This document shows positions 35,393 to 48,131 of a stretch of 64,000 nucleotides of DNA, one piece after another (the stretch's first letter is position 1; every line of letters begins with the position of its first letter). The translations under genes and the position numbers were made by a program. The notes beneath the pieces were generated by a model that did no database searches, was not told the DNA's origin, and was given only the letters and a program-made list of their open reading frames with translations. The DNA is from Antennarius striatus (lineage: Eukaryota > Chordata > Actinopteri > Lophiiformes > Antennariidae). The stretch is taken from NCBI RefSeq assembly GCF_040054535.1, contig NC_090794.1:4942501-5006500 (forward strand), given 5' to 3'.

Positions 35393-36229
35393 AGAGTGCC
35401 ATTTAGCAGCAATGTGCTAAATGTCATCAGACACAAAGGGAGAGCAGGAGGCCAGATAAAGATGTGACTAGTGGGGCAAAATCTGCAAGAGATCCTGGCC
35501 TGCATGTGTAAAACAGCACTATGGATTATTTATTTATGCAATGCTTTAAAAATTCTAAAAAAAAATGTGCACATTTGGAGAAGTATGTATAAACTAAATG
35601 TCAAACAGACCCAATATGTAATGAGGTTTGGCAGCAGAGTCTTTGTCTATATCTCTGTTTATTGGCTAAAAGCCATTATGCAAAGCATAGCAGCATTCAT
35701 TGGTTTAAAATATTCATCAAGGTATTTTATGACTGTTGTGCTACTTTGCTTTTTTTCATATTTACCTATAAGGTTAAATTTACAGGCATGACTTTAGAAC
35801 TGTAAATACTTCAATGAGGAATAATTTGTCTGTTTGCATTGTTCATATTTTGTTTTTTGAGAAGGTTGTGTGTTTTCTGACCTCATATTTGTAACTGGTT
35901 GTAAAAAAAAATAAAAATAGACAAAACATATATATTCATACCCTTTAGAAATTTTACAATTTTTTTATCAATTAACAATTAAAAAAGAATTCAAACATCT
36001 CAATCATTTATGATTTTTTTTAACCGACAATATAAAATGACAGCGTGAATGTGGAGGGGTTTATTTACCAACATTACATCCATCTTTGTGGAATCAGAAT
36101 CAGATAAAATGAGGCAGATGTGTCCCTTTAGAGTTGATGAAGACAAGAAGCAGAGCTAAAAAAGGAGTAAAAATTAAATTAAACAATAGAAAAAGAGCAA
36201 TACAACATTATTACCATTGATGAAGCAGT
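35393..36229. other. Connexin 3 3' UTR and intergenic space
   Basis: AT-rich; an AAATAAAAATAG stretch near 35910 may end the connexin 3 transcript. Nothing else recognisable. Confidence 0.5.
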
Positions 36230-36301
36230 TCCTCGTTAGTATAGTGGACAGTATCTTCGCCTGTCACGCGGAAGACCGGGGTTCGATTCCCCGACGGGGA
36301 G
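36230..36301 (+). tRNA. tRNA-Asp (GTC), isolated copy
   Basis: 72 nt, TCCTCGTTAGTATAGTGG at the 5' end, anticodon loop CTGTCAC (anticodon GTC), A box TAGTATAGTGG and B box GGTTCGATTCC intact, acceptor stem paired. It differs from the cluster copies by one base, C to T, which makes a U-G wobble in the anticodon stem. No run of four T follows closely, so termination may be weak. It lies 480 bp upstream of the C1orf198 start. Confidence 0.93.
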
Positions 36302-36689
36302 AGCTTTAAGTTTCTTCTGCGCCTGCGCGACTAGTCCGCATGTAACCTGCCCGAGGTATTCTTCATTTACGTGATTATGACAATTATAAGAGATATACAG
36401 TATAGCTTCGTTAAAAATTATGCTTTGTGTAATTTTGAAATAAGCAATAGCTGAAATACGTTCCACCACGCCTCAAAGCACGAAATCATTTATGAATATT
36501 TATCATCAATACAATAATTAATCGAAACCTTTAGGTCAGCTGTGTTTACGGATTTTGGCAGGAAACGTGAAATCTAGCCACACAGCGATATAGGTAAAAT
36601 TATTCACTATAATATACAAGTAATTTTAACAAGCTAGTTCCATTTTCCTTAACGCTACCACTAGATGGCGACGTAAACCCGTCATTTCC

Positions 36690-36780
36690 CTGTGTTCGTC
36701 ACGTGACTTTGACAGGCCCCGCCCTCCGCCCACACTGTTTCCTTTTCACTCAAAATAAACACAGCTGGCAGTGTTGAAAG
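36690..36780 (+). promoter_or_regulatory. C1orf198 core promoter
   Basis: Just before the start codon are the palindrome GTCACGTGAC (36698-36707, USF/TFE-type E-box) and GC-box-like CCCCGCCCTCCGCCC. This suggests a TATA-less housekeeping promoter; factor binding is inferred. Confidence 0.5.
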
Positions 36781-39700
36781 ATGGCCGCCGCAACAATGGC
36801 GGGGCTAGACGCGCACAGAATGGAGGAAAAGAAGTTCGAATACTTCTCCTCCATCAACTCCATGGCGAAGAAAATAATGCAGGAGAGAGAAAACATTAAA
36901 GCCAAACACGGCTCCTCCTGGGAGAAAATGACACCGCAAGAACAAGACGACGCCATCGACAATGAGATGATGGATCCTCATGTCAGAGCCCGATATGCGA
37001 TGCACAGAGTTGACCGTGAAGAAGTGGTCTGTTACCCGAAACTGCTCATAGAGACGGGTCAGAAAATAGTTCACTTCGGAGAAGAGGTACAGGAACCACT
37101 TCAAAAATGATAGTAGCTAGTTTTGTGAATGTCTAATTGGTCAGAAAAGCCTGCGTTGTTGCGTTTGCTAATTAGCCACTTAGCCTTTGACGCACGGTGA
37201 TAAACGTCATCGACTACGTGACACGTGAACTGAACTCACATGAATTCAACCTTTTCTCTGGTTTAAAAGTAGTTGTACGTCTTTGCGTATTGCAAGTTTA
37301 TAATAATTCTCATAATTCGAGGTTTACATCACATATTTTTGTGGTGAGAAGTTTTTGAGTCTGGTGTACTGTATTTTTAAACGTAATTAGCCGCTGTGAT
37401 TTTACCCAACTAATCCCAAATGGCCACTTCCTGGTTAAACTAACTACTCTTTTTTTTTAGACAAAACAAAACTTAGGAAAAGAAAACACAAGCATTCAAC
37501 TTCAGGACAACACAAGTACCATTGGCATGCTGAAGGAAGGGCCATGAACGCTCCCCATTCCACAGCAGTGCCTCCGTGCCGGCATTGTGCATGCCCTGGT
37601 GCACTAACTACAGTACACGGACCAGTATCTGCATTAACATACACCTGATGCACCTCAGGAACTGTCTGTAGTCACCACTAAAGAATCAGTGAACTTCAGC
37701 ACCATTAATAGCATGTATATCAAAAAAATAATAATCAAAACCTGATCAACATCATGATCACAAGTTTGCACTGCTGCTGTGCTTATATGTTGTTGGACCA
37801 GGGTGTGTGGGTACTTTCAGTAGGAGAGAATGACATCACAGTTTCAGTGAGCTCAGCCTAACCCTCATTGAAATCCTGTGGCATTGGTCGAGCCAGTACC
37901 AACATCCTCCACAGACGCTACAGACAGTTTTAGCTTTTACAGAAGAGTTGGCCGATGTCCCACAGGATGAAGTTGACAGCGTTGCCTGTCTTTAAAGACA
38001 AAGATTACCGCTGTGGTGTTTTAGTCTGTCCCTTTATTTTTACTGTTGATGTTCATCAATAATCAGAATTGTTCTTTTCATGTAAGTCAATCTACTAAAG
38101 CAAACTTACAGATCCCACTGTTGCATGTTGAATTCCTTTCAGTGTAGTCATGTAGACTGTTTTACATACACAAAATAATGAAGGAAAGTCATGATTTTTT
38201 TGTTTTGTTTGTTTTTTGCGACTGCTTTGTTTCTGCTTAGGATATTACCTGGCAGGATGAGCACTCTGCTCCCTTCTCATGGGAAACAAAGGTAAAAATT
38301 ATTATACTTCTCCCTGAAATGTAACTGCAAACATATTTGGAACAATACTAAAGTACTACACCTACTTCTATTAATTTTCAACCAATGATTTTACAGTAAT
38401 TAACTGTCAGAGTGTTAGAAATGAAAAGAAATGCCTGCTGCAAGTTTCCTGAGTTGTAAACTTTTCCTCACTTTTTTTAGAGCCAGCTAGAATTCAGCTT
38501 GACCTCCGGCTCAGCAGATCAGGCGATCTCAGCCACACCGGCCGACTTGAAGGCTATAAAAGTTCCTCATTCCAGTCAGCTTACTAAGAGTACACCTGGA
38601 ACAAAGGTGTGATGGGGAGTGTACTGCCACCTCTTTATGTGGTTTTTATATTTATATCCCACAAAGCGCTGATGCTTTATAATTGTCAGTGTGTGTTCGT
38701 CCATCTGTCCACCAAATATCTTCACAACCGTTGAAGATAGAAAGATGAAAGAAAAAGCACATTACTTGGGCGGCAAAGGGGATGAAAATTAGATCACAAC
38801 CTTGACCTTGTAAAAGTAGGTCATGGTCAAATTTTCACTTTGAAACCTTTTTAGGTACACATCTCTGAAAACTGATGATATGATCACAAAACAAAAGGCA
38901 ACATTTTCAGGAAGCCAGAGGCGCAAAGAATTGTAGGTCAGGGTAAAATTTTGAATTCAGGGGTGTTGCGGGATGTTGCAGTCTCTGACTGCCTTGTTAG
39001 TACTTTAATTGACCTGGGTTAGGTCAGTGCAGACATTTGAGTGGATGTGGTGAAGATATGTCTCAGTATCACATGAGGATATCTAATAGCTCAACAGTGT
39101 GAAACATGAAGCTACTTTTTGATATACTCTGTTAATCACATCTTTAGACAGGGAACCCATGTATTTCATGACTAGACATTAGTCTGATCTTGTTACTATA
39201 TGACGGTTAAGGTCGCCGTCAGCGAAGGGAGAAGGCCAGAGGAAGAATCGTCTTTCTGGAAGATCAGCGCTGAGAGGTCCAGGTTGGAGGGAGAGCAAGC
39301 CGACTTCCAGTCCCTGACCCCCAGCCAGATAAAGTTCCTTGAGAAAGGAGAGAAATCCCTCCCCTCCTACCTCCGACAGGTACAGTTTTTTAATCTGTCA
39401 GTTTTGCTCAGCTGAAATAAGTGCCCAAAGCAACACTTTTCTTTGACGCAATGTCATCAAGCTGTGGATCCTGAAATAGAATTTAGCCTGAAGCTGAGAT
39501 AAATGGCATCTGATAAGGATCCACAAGAAGATCTGCAGTTTAAAAAAATGAGTAGATTGTGTCTGATCTTTTTTTTTCACATATTGAATAGTATACTCTA
39601 AATTCAGGTTTGTCTTCTTAACAGAACTAAGAAATGCTCTTCTATTCCAACACTTCACCTGTTTTTGCACCCTTTTCTTTGTCGGAGCCGCTGTAGATCA

Positions 39701-40432
39701 CTTGGTTCGTTTTTACTGATCTATTTCTCTACAGGAGACCTCCAAAGAGCCAGAGGCAGTAGAGCCCCAACCTCCAGCACCTACCAAGTCCATTAAGCAT
39801 CGAGCACCCAAACCCCCTGCTCCCCAGCCCCCTGTCGCCCCCACTGTTAGTGGAACACCCGCATCCATCTCCATTTCACCAAACCCAGTCCCACCTGTCA
39901 GTGTGCCTTCATCAGTTGGAGGATGGGAACGATCTCAGAGCACCCTGCCATCAGTCAGCAACACTTTGGATGAAATGTTCTCCTCCAGCATGATATCTAA
40001 GCCCCCCAGTAATGCCTCCGGTGCAGAGATAGAGAAAAGGGAAGAAGATTCTTCTTTTCAGCAGGTTAGTCTGAGCTGGAACACGTGTTACATTTGCTCC
40101 AAATCAAACTCACAGTTCATGTCACAGAAAAGAACACAAAAAATACAGAACCTTCTTAAGGTTCTGTCCACTTGTTTAGTCTGGACCAGCGTTTGTGTCA
40201 AAGCTTTCATACAGTCCTGAACAAACCAAACCACGAGTTAGTTTTGAAAAGATCCAAACAAGGAAATCCAAAGTTTGTAGCAACGGATTTAAATAACTAG
40301 TCATGTGCTGAGTGTTGCTTCCAGTGTTTTAACAGGATTGCGTCTGTCTCTCCCACGTACTTCCTTTCTCCCCAGTACAACACCAGCAACAGCATCCTGA
40401 AGACCGGATTTGACTTCCTAGACAACTGGTAA
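36781..40432 (+). CDS. c1orf198: C1orf198 homologue, uncharacterised conserved protein
   Basis: Six exons: 36781-37086, 38241-38291, 38481-38606, 39212-39379, 39735-40064, 40376-40432; all phase 0, 345 residues. Diagnostic matches to human C1orf198 are [55 protein letters not shown] and the C-terminal [10 protein letters not shown]. No known domain, membrane span or signal peptide; the middle (exon 5) is proline-rich and poorly conserved, while the ends are conserved. Molecular function is unknown. Closely followed in the same block by ttc13, as on human 1q42. The long 3' UTR may run to AATAAA at 42122-42127. Confidence 0.94.
37450..38000 (+). mobile_element. Possible decayed Tc1/mariner-type remnant in C1orf198 intron 1
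   Basis: At about 37848-37990 the plus strand reads [12 protein letters not shown] and, further on, [14 protein letters not shown], which resembles the end of Tc1 transposase (SPDLNPIENLW followed by an EEW-x-x-VPQ stretch). Frames are broken throughout and no inverted ends are visible. The assignment is tentative. Confidence 0.3.
38640..39130. repeat. Possible old interspersed repeat in C1orf198 intron 3
   Basis: Text such as 'ccaccaaatatcttcacaac' and 'tctctgactgccttgttag' is familiar from dispersed fish repeats. No ends or target duplication are visible, so class and limits are uncertain. Confidence 0.3.
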
Positions 40433-41692
40433 ACCACAGCAAACGGCAGTCGCCACTCGGAATGGGTTACCGTCATCGTCACCCTGAAGAAGAACCACAC
40501 TGCCATGGCTACAGACATCTGCGTCTAGATTTAACAAACAATGACCACATCAGTTATTGTCATTATCCTTAGTGGCGTGTTACCTCAAGACATTACCTCA
40601 CTGCCTGTGTGCTGGTGCCCCCCCTCCCCTCTCTCTTAGGGTAGAAAGTCATCAACAGCTCACTAAACACCATCGGCCAACAAAATCTGTCACAGATGGC
40701 GTGTGTGCTCCCTCGTACCAGATCATTGTGGTACAAAGTTTCTATTATTATAACCCCATTTGCACTTCACCACTGCCGGCATCTTGGGTGCAACAAATTT
40801 TAAAAATAACACAGGAATGACACACAGTTCACATTGACATTCTTTGCTGTTTGAGAAGCATGTAGCCGAATGCTAGGTAGTTGCTTGCTCCATGGGTAAA
40901 CTTTTGAAAGGTGTAAATGAGGGTTTTGTTTCATCACACCTGGATTTTGTGATCTTGGGACACTTGACAAGTGTAAATTGGACATATCACTTTAACTCTT
41001 CTGGGAAATTCTGTCATCTGATTTGTTTCTTCCTTCTTTCATTAATTTATAATTGGTTGTCATGGCTAGCTGGCTAGCAAAATTGTCAATTCTCAAAAGC
41101 TGATTTAAAAATCAGGAAATACCAGGTAAACTGGCAAACCTCCAGTCCTTTCCATGGCTGCAGCTGTTCATCAGTAATAACCATTACTTTTACTCTTTCA
41201 TTCAAAAGTTATTAAATCTGCCTGTTACAGCAAACTAAACCCTTTTACTGACCAGGATTGTGAGTTCATGAGAAAAACTGTCTCTTCTCAATTTTAAAAA
41301 AATCATTCATAACTGCTTTTTCTTGCATGACAGGTTATTGAATTGCTCTAAACATTAACTAAGTATTCCTGGTAACCTGTTGTTTTAGTTGCTTGTATTA
41401 TTATTGCACAGTAATTGTGTGGCTTGAAAGTTTTAGACATTCTAACACGGAGTTCCTCTGTATGTAACAGTGTAAAATTTTCATCCTTGAAAAAACACTC
41501 GAAGATTTATTTACTCTCAATATGCTTTTACTTATGTTTGCGTACATATTACTCTAAATATTAGCGCTTCAGAGCTCGGTGCTGGAATCCTGACCTGCAT
41601 AGTGTCATCAGAAAATAAACTCTCTGGTTATGGAATTCTGGAATATCACATTTTACCATTGCATCACTTCATAAGAATATAATGGAATGCTG

Positions 41693-41709
41693 CCCCCCCC
41701 CCCCCCCCC
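41693..41709. repeat. Poly-C tract
   Basis: Seventeen consecutive C, probably inside the long C1orf198 3' UTR. Confidence 0.95.
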
Positions 41710-42989
41710 AACTTTCACGCATTCATTTAATGAGATGGTTTCTATTTAAAAGTGGAAACTAGGCTATTCTGGCATTCCAAACAGAGTGGACAGGCCGGAG
41801 GAAGCCGTGGAAAACTCATGGCCAGTATGTTTGGGTGTGTGATCCTGTTACAGATGTTCTGCATAGATTCAGCATCTTGCCAAAGCTTTCTCACCACCTC
41901 ACCTTCCAAACTGTCATCTTTGACCTCACAGTAGCGCTGAGAAAAGCCAGTGTGTATTTATAGTGTAAAGAGACACACTTGTAGTTATTTGTGCTACTTC
42001 TGTCATAGAGTTAAAATATCCATTGTGTTTTTCTTTTTTATATTTATCTGCTGATTGTATCTGATGCTCTTTGTGGATATTGCACTCATGCATTGTGTGA
42101 ACACAGATTGGAAGGAAGAAAAATAAAAGTCATATATGTTTTATCTTTATTATGTGGAAAACAAATATTTGTAAAGGTTTTTGGACTCAAACAATTCTGT
42201 TCCCATTTATTGTTTCATAACCTACACTCCTTAATATCAGTGCCTGTGGGCTTTGCTCCATACTGCCACCTGTAGACACAAAAACAAATTATACAATGTG
42301 TTTGAAGTAAATATTAATATAAATCATTTTGAAGCTGTGTTGGTTCTTCATGTACAGTTTGTCCGTCTCCAGTCTCTGAACTGAGGCACCTCTGTAAGGT
42401 CCAGCCACCCTGTGTGCAGCACCACCCAAAGCCTCCAGGCTGTGAATGGCTGCTTTGTGTTCCTTCTCATGTATTTATTAACATCAAGATTCCCTTCAGC
42501 CAAAAGACTTTTTTCAGGGGGGTTTTCTTAAAAGCTTAAAGTTAAAAGCACAAAAACCTAACATACAAAAATGAAAAACAACAGTAACACAAGCCAAATT
42601 TAAGACTAAGAATAAACACTTCTGTGAGGGGTCTTCTGCATTTTTAACAGCTGAGAGTCAGTCAGCGGTGCAGAAAATGTGTTGGAGCCGTCCTGAGACT
42701 CGAACCGAGTGTGTGTCCTTTACTAACAGCTCACAATCCCAGTCGCTGCCGGAGCTCCTCCCAGACTCCAGATTCTGGCTTTCCCTGGAAATTCTGCTGG
42801 ATTCTTGTGGCATTTTAACTGGCAGACCTCCTGTTACGCACACATAAGCAAACACATTAGTTTTCCTTCTAGTGAGTCCATCTGTCATGATTTTCCTTGA
42901 TTGGATTCCCATATTTCCCTGACTACTGATGTATCAAATTAAACTTGAAAAGCTTGGCAAGTATGGGGAGTATTTAGCTAAACAATAAA

Positions 42990-42991
<2 letters not shown>

Positions 42992-43021
<30 letters not shown>
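42992..43021. repeat. (TG)n microsatellite
   Basis: Fifteen TG units in the C1orf198-clec11a interval. Confidence 0.95.
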
Positions 43022-43022
<1 letters not shown>

Positions 43023-43974
43023 GTGACTACGGTATCCTCATGTGTACAGGCACACTGTGCAGCAGAACCTATTGAAGATTTTAAGCCATAGATAATATTA
43101 AAGACGATTAAACAACAAATATACATCTGGGATGAAAGTCACGTTTTGACCTATGAAACTGTCAGTTTGTCAAACTGCTATCAAACTACTACCAAGGGCA
43201 AACGTTTTGGGGTACACCATCCTTATAAGTCCATACATTAAATAGTATGTCAACAGAGACATCTCCATGACAACCAGGCAAACTCCAAATTGTGTCACAG
43301 GGCTGAATGCTTCAGAAAACAGCAAGTTGTGGTTCTTTATGAAACTAATCATTGCTATGAGCTTCAAACGTATTCAGCACTGACAGCACCATGTTTTATC
43401 TGAAGTCTGGTTACTTGAGTACCTGTGAAAAGTTTACTTCTCCAAAGTCAGCAGTCAAACCAAAGAAAAACGTTGACTTCTCCTACGTCTTGAACCAATG
43501 AAATCATTGTTAAAACAATAAAAAATGCTTCATCTCAAAAAGTGCACAAAGATCCTGTTCCCTCTGTTCAAAAGCAGATGTGTGCTTTCCATGGGACAGA
43601 AACCTATGATGTTGTCCCCTGAGCAGAAGTGCATGTAACAAAGAATGGAAATGGGAAATGGGAGTCGGAACAAAGAGCTTTCCTGTTGTTTTGGGAGAAA
43701 AACAGGACGTCCTGAAGAAGGCAGAGAGGCTCTCAGACAGCTGGGATGTGACTGCAGTTCTCTTCTGGTACCTGATTTTTGGTGTGTGTGTTTTTTATAG
43801 GGGGAGGTGTACACCAGCTCCCATTCACATTTCCACTGGCAGATTCCTGCTGATGTTCCCGCTTCAGTGAGACCTAAACCAGGGTCAGGAGGAAAAGAGG
43901 AGTGAAAGAAGGGAGAGACAGACTCTTTGGGAGTTTTCCTTTCTGGGTAAAAGCAGATTCACAGGAATCAGAAG

Positions 43975-44945
43975 ATGGGACCGGCAGTCACTTCGCTCAC
44001 CCTCTTATATTTTTGTTCTCTGGGCGTTCCTGCAGGATGGGCCGACGCCTCACCAACACAGGTCAGGACCGGATGTGTTCTTTTTACTGCTGGAACATCA
44101 ACTCTGACTGATGTGGCCGTTCACGGTCTATGCCAGTGAGGGTAAATCTCTGTATCCATGTACAAAGTGCTGCGTGTGCGTGTTGGAGGTGGAGCTAAAT
44201 CAGATATGCTGAGATTTATGTGCCAATAAATGAGTGTAAGGAAGGTACTGTAGCAGGTTAAAATTGTGTGCCGTTGTGAGAGATGATGTCATGGACAGAA
44301 GACATACATCAGGCGAGTTCAACACAATAACAGCGTAGCTGGGTTGGTGAGACTGGTGGTTGTGATGAGGAGGTGGGCAATCTGGTATGTTCTGCAGCAG
44401 CATACAAGACTAGGATGACATAAGATAAGAGTTTATATTGGTTCTGGTAGAGTTTACATAGTTGGAAGCTAAGATAGATTTGAATAGATTTCTCTGGATC
44501 GCTGAGAAGCCGATGGTGAGGAAGTCAAGTCAGGGGGTCATCAACTCATCTGAAGATTGATGGTTTGATTCCCAGCTCCTGCGTTTGACGTGTTAAAGTA
44601 TCTGATGACTCTGAAGCCTCTGTGCGAATGCATGAATGCTGGCTTGTTGACTTGCAATGTGATTGTTGCTCAGGATAACATTCCGATGTCAACAATAAAA
44701 TGATGTATTGCTTGAACTGAAACAACTGGCTCGAGTAGCTAGATTTGCTTTGAATATTTCTCTGTTCCTCTGTGAGAAAAATTAAAGTTTGAAAATGATG
44801 CACATCGAGATGTTGTCAGGGAGATAATTCAGATTTTGTTTTAAATCCTAAATTTTTAAATCTTTTGACCATCTTGTTTGGTTTGATCTCAATCTAGACA
44901 AAGTTACATATGGTAGAAACAGCATCTGAGAAATGAGAACATTGT

Positions 44946-45009
<64 letters not shown>

Positions 45010-46655
45010 TTTTTCAGGCATCTCTGCCTGAGGTGAAGAAGGCGAGAGGAGACCTCCCAGATATTCTTCCAGAGCTTGAACAACCAGAACCAACAAGCCC
45101 AGTTTCAGACTTTGAAAACTCATACAACTATGTCTGTGAGTCTGATTATTCATCTCCAGATCTGGTCTAAGTGAACACACTCTGAATCATGAAGCACCCA
45201 CATTCTGTTCCATAGTGTCCAGACTGGCTTCCATGGATCAGGCTATCCACAAGCTGAATGTAGGTCACTACACTCTGGATGTTAAAGTCAGCCAGTTGGT
45301 GGACCGTCTGTCCAGGATGGATGGTAAGATGAGGACTTACTTTCCCACTGTCCACACACTTTTACAATCTATATTTCTTTTCAGTCAGTTTCCTTAAAAA
45401 AATTAACTGGACTACCTGGTAAAGACATTCATATCTCCTTGTTGTTCTCTAACATGGTAGCTAAAGTGGGGGAGCTGGAGGACAACATCCGAGAGGTCTA
45501 TCAACACAGCAAGGACAACCGCAAGGAGACGGGAAGATTGGAAGGTAACCCGATTTCTGTCGCTGAGGTTTCTGTGTATATCATTGAACAGATAGAGCTT
45601 TGGACGTGACAAAATTTTCTGACATACCATAATAGGCCAGTAGAGGGAGGAATCATCCTGAGAAAGTCTCCTAAGAACATTACTTTCATCTACTTAAGAG
45701 TATTCTTTGAACAATTATGACTAGTAGAGTTCCTTATTTTTAGGGCTGAAAAAAGTTTAGGAGAATAAACAAGAGAATAGGTAGATAAATAAATAATGCT
45801 ACACTGACGTCTCAAGGGCCTGAGGGCGGGGTCAGCTCAAGCTTCAAAAACTTTTGACCTTACATGCGATTTTACCTTCATTCAGCTCATTGTTTTAGTT
45901 TATCTCCATTTCCTCAGACATTTTTCTAAGCGCATTCGTTCATTCATTCATTCAACCAAAGTTATCAACTGGCATATGAGAATTAACTTTTTTTTTCTGT
46001 ATTTCGCAGAAATTAACGACTGGGATAAAATAGAGCAAAAACAAATGCTAGTTTATCTTTGTATCAGTTTTCTTAGATAAACATTTTACCAAATTAACTA
46101 TTTTATGAAGCGATGATGTCCCTCCCCCTAGTGGATTGATCTGTTATTGCAGATTTTACGGGCCAATAAAACGTAATGTTTTTGTCAGTTTTCAGCTGTC
46201 AAAAATGTTTAAATAATTTCCTTAATGTCCTGTGCTTCTTAGGTTGTCACAAGGGACGCAGGATCGGATACAAATGCTATCTGGTGTATAACAGCTACGA
46301 GGACTACGCCGGAGCATCCCGGAAGTGCATTGAGCGCGGTGGCCGCATGGCGATGCCACGTGACCGCAGGGAGCAAGAGGCCCTCGCCGACTACGTCAAG
46401 TCGTTCTTCCACCCAGGGAACTGGCCCGTCTGGTTGGGTATCAACGACCTGCGGGCTGAGGGCATGTACCTTTTCGATGACGGGACGCGGGTGTCGTACT
46501 TCCAGTGGCGCAAACACTTCCTGTCCAGCCAACCGGACGGAGGGAGACGGGAGAACTGCGTGTCGATGTCGTCAGATGATGGTGACTGGTGGGACCACTA
46601 CTGCGACCGGACCATGAACTATCTCTGCGAGTTTGATGATAGGGTGGCACTTTAA
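43975..46655 (+). CDS. clec11a: C-type lectin domain family 11 member A (osteolectin / stem cell growth factor)
   Basis: A secreted growth factor that in mammals promotes bone formation and haematopoietic progenitor growth. Exons 43975-44061, 45018-45135, 45216-45323, 45461-45544 and 46243-46655 give 269 residues. Residues 1 to about 22 (MGPAVTSLTLLYFCSLGVPA) form a signal peptide; exon 2 is acidic and proline-rich; exons 3-4 form a heptad-like coiled-coil neck (SRLASMDQAIHKLNV, VSQLVDRLSRMD); exon 5 is a long-form C-type lectin domain. Family-specific matches to human CLEC11A are GRLEGCHKG, NWPVWLGINDLRAEGMYLF and SSDDGDWWDHYC. The calcium-site segment reads QPDGG where human has QPNGG. Exon 2 ends at the GTGAGT donor (45136) because only that phase joins exon 3. 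AATAAA at 46897-46902. Tetranectin-like CLEC3 is a weaker alternative. Confidence 0.93.
44949..45004. repeat. (CT)n microsatellite serving as polypyrimidine tract
   Basis: Twenty-eight CT units end 13 nt before the acceptor of clec11a exon 2 (45018), so the repeat extends the pyrimidine tract of that splice site. Confidence 0.95.
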
Positions 46656-47671
46656 AATCAGTACTATTTAAGCACAAATCTGGCGCTTCTTTAACTGTTG
46701 GTGGCTGATCATTCATTCATGCATTCATTCATTCTATTAAAAAAAAAATCCCATCATAAGAGATTTAAGCGCACCTCTGTGGTCATCCAAAGATAGCAGT
46801 CCGTATTTTGTTATTCTCAACATTTAATGACTCTTCATTGATTCAGAAAATGGTTTAAATTAGATGTTTGAGGGACCTCATCACGAACCAGTCCAGAATA
46901 AAATCCTCTCCTCTCGAAACTTCCCCACAGCACCGAAATGTTTATTTGCTTTGTTGTCTACCAGCCCTTTATGGTCATTTTAAATTAGCTGAATATTGAA
47001 TATATCAGCTGAATATTTTTTTCTCTAAAAAAAAATCTGATGCATTTTTAAACCCCTTGAGTATATTAGATTGATTCTCTTGTGTCATAAATTTTGTAAG
47101 TCAGAAAACAAATGTTTGTTAAATGTTCTGTAAATCCCAGGTGTACCATTTTGGGTGTTAGTCTTGTATAGTATTGTAAAAAAAAAAAAAAAAATTGGGG
47201 GAAAAGTACACCCAACTTCAGACTTTTGTGAAACATGTCTCAAGTGCATATTTAAATTTTGAATGTAACGAATAACACTTCATCGGGTTATATTATTACA
47301 AGTTTTTATTACTGTACTCATAATGACAGTGTCGGTGAGAAGTTCCGCGAGTTGGAGACTACAAGCGTCTTTTCGTTGGACCAAACACATATGTATGTGT
47401 TTATATTACATATACATACATGAGCATGTAATCTCTATCTGTTATTGCTTTATTGAACCATGTAAGGATCAAGGATCATAACTCCTATATGTGTGACCAC
47501 CCTGCTCTGCTGTTTGGATAAGGAATGGCTCAGGAGTCGCGGTGGGTGGATCAGTTGTGTATTTATTCCTGAGAACAACCACACACAAGAATAAATTGAG
47601 TGTTGGTCGGGACACAGGCTCCAATAACACCACAGCATACCAGCTTCTCTCCGCTGTAGACTACTCACAGT
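46656..47671. other. clec11a 3' UTR and intergenic space
   Basis: AT-rich with ATTC and poly-A tracts (about 47179-47194). The right part leads into the repeated flank of the tRNA cluster. No other gene seen. Confidence 0.5.
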
Positions 47672-47907
47672 GATTGTATAGTGGCTTGTGTTTAATATTG
47701 CTGATTAAACTGATGGACGATTTAAATATGATCAGAAACTAGAATGCTTCTCTGCAAATGTGATCAAGTGGAACTCCTTTTTCGTCAAGATATATGTGAG
47801 AAAAAAAGGCATTCTGAAAAAATAAACTCAAATTTAACTGTAAAGTTTGTTTTAGAAAAGAGAACAATTTTAGGAACAATTTCAATGGAATTTTGAAGTG
47901 TGAGACA

Positions 47908-47979
47908 TCCTCGTTAGTATAGTGGACAGTATCTCCGCCTGTCACGCGGAAGACCGGGGTTCGATTCCCCGACGGGGAG
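47908..47979 (+). tRNA. tRNA-Asp (GTC)
   Basis: 72 nt; all stems pair; anticodon GTC in loop CTGTCAC; A and B boxes intact. Compared with the usual vertebrate gene the first anticodon-stem pair appears changed in a compensatory way (T-A for C-G). A T4 run follows about 16 nt downstream. Confidence 0.95.
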
Positions 47980-48131
47980 TGAGGTTTATTTCAACATTTT
48001 CACTCAGGGAGCTCTCAGGAAATTTGGGGCCTCAGGAGACATAAAAGATGAATTTGGGGTTTGATTGATTGACTAAGGGGAGCACTTTTGAAAAATATGA
48101 AACTGGGAATGGAATTTTTTGGCTAAATATA

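Larger units (their letters stand above)
40433..43974. other. C1orf198 3' UTR and intergenic space before clec11a
   Basis: Contains a 17-base C run (41693-41709), an AATAAA at 42122-42127 and a (TG)15 tract at 42992-43021. No supported gene. 5' UTR of clec11a probably lies near 43850-43974. Confidence 0.5.
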
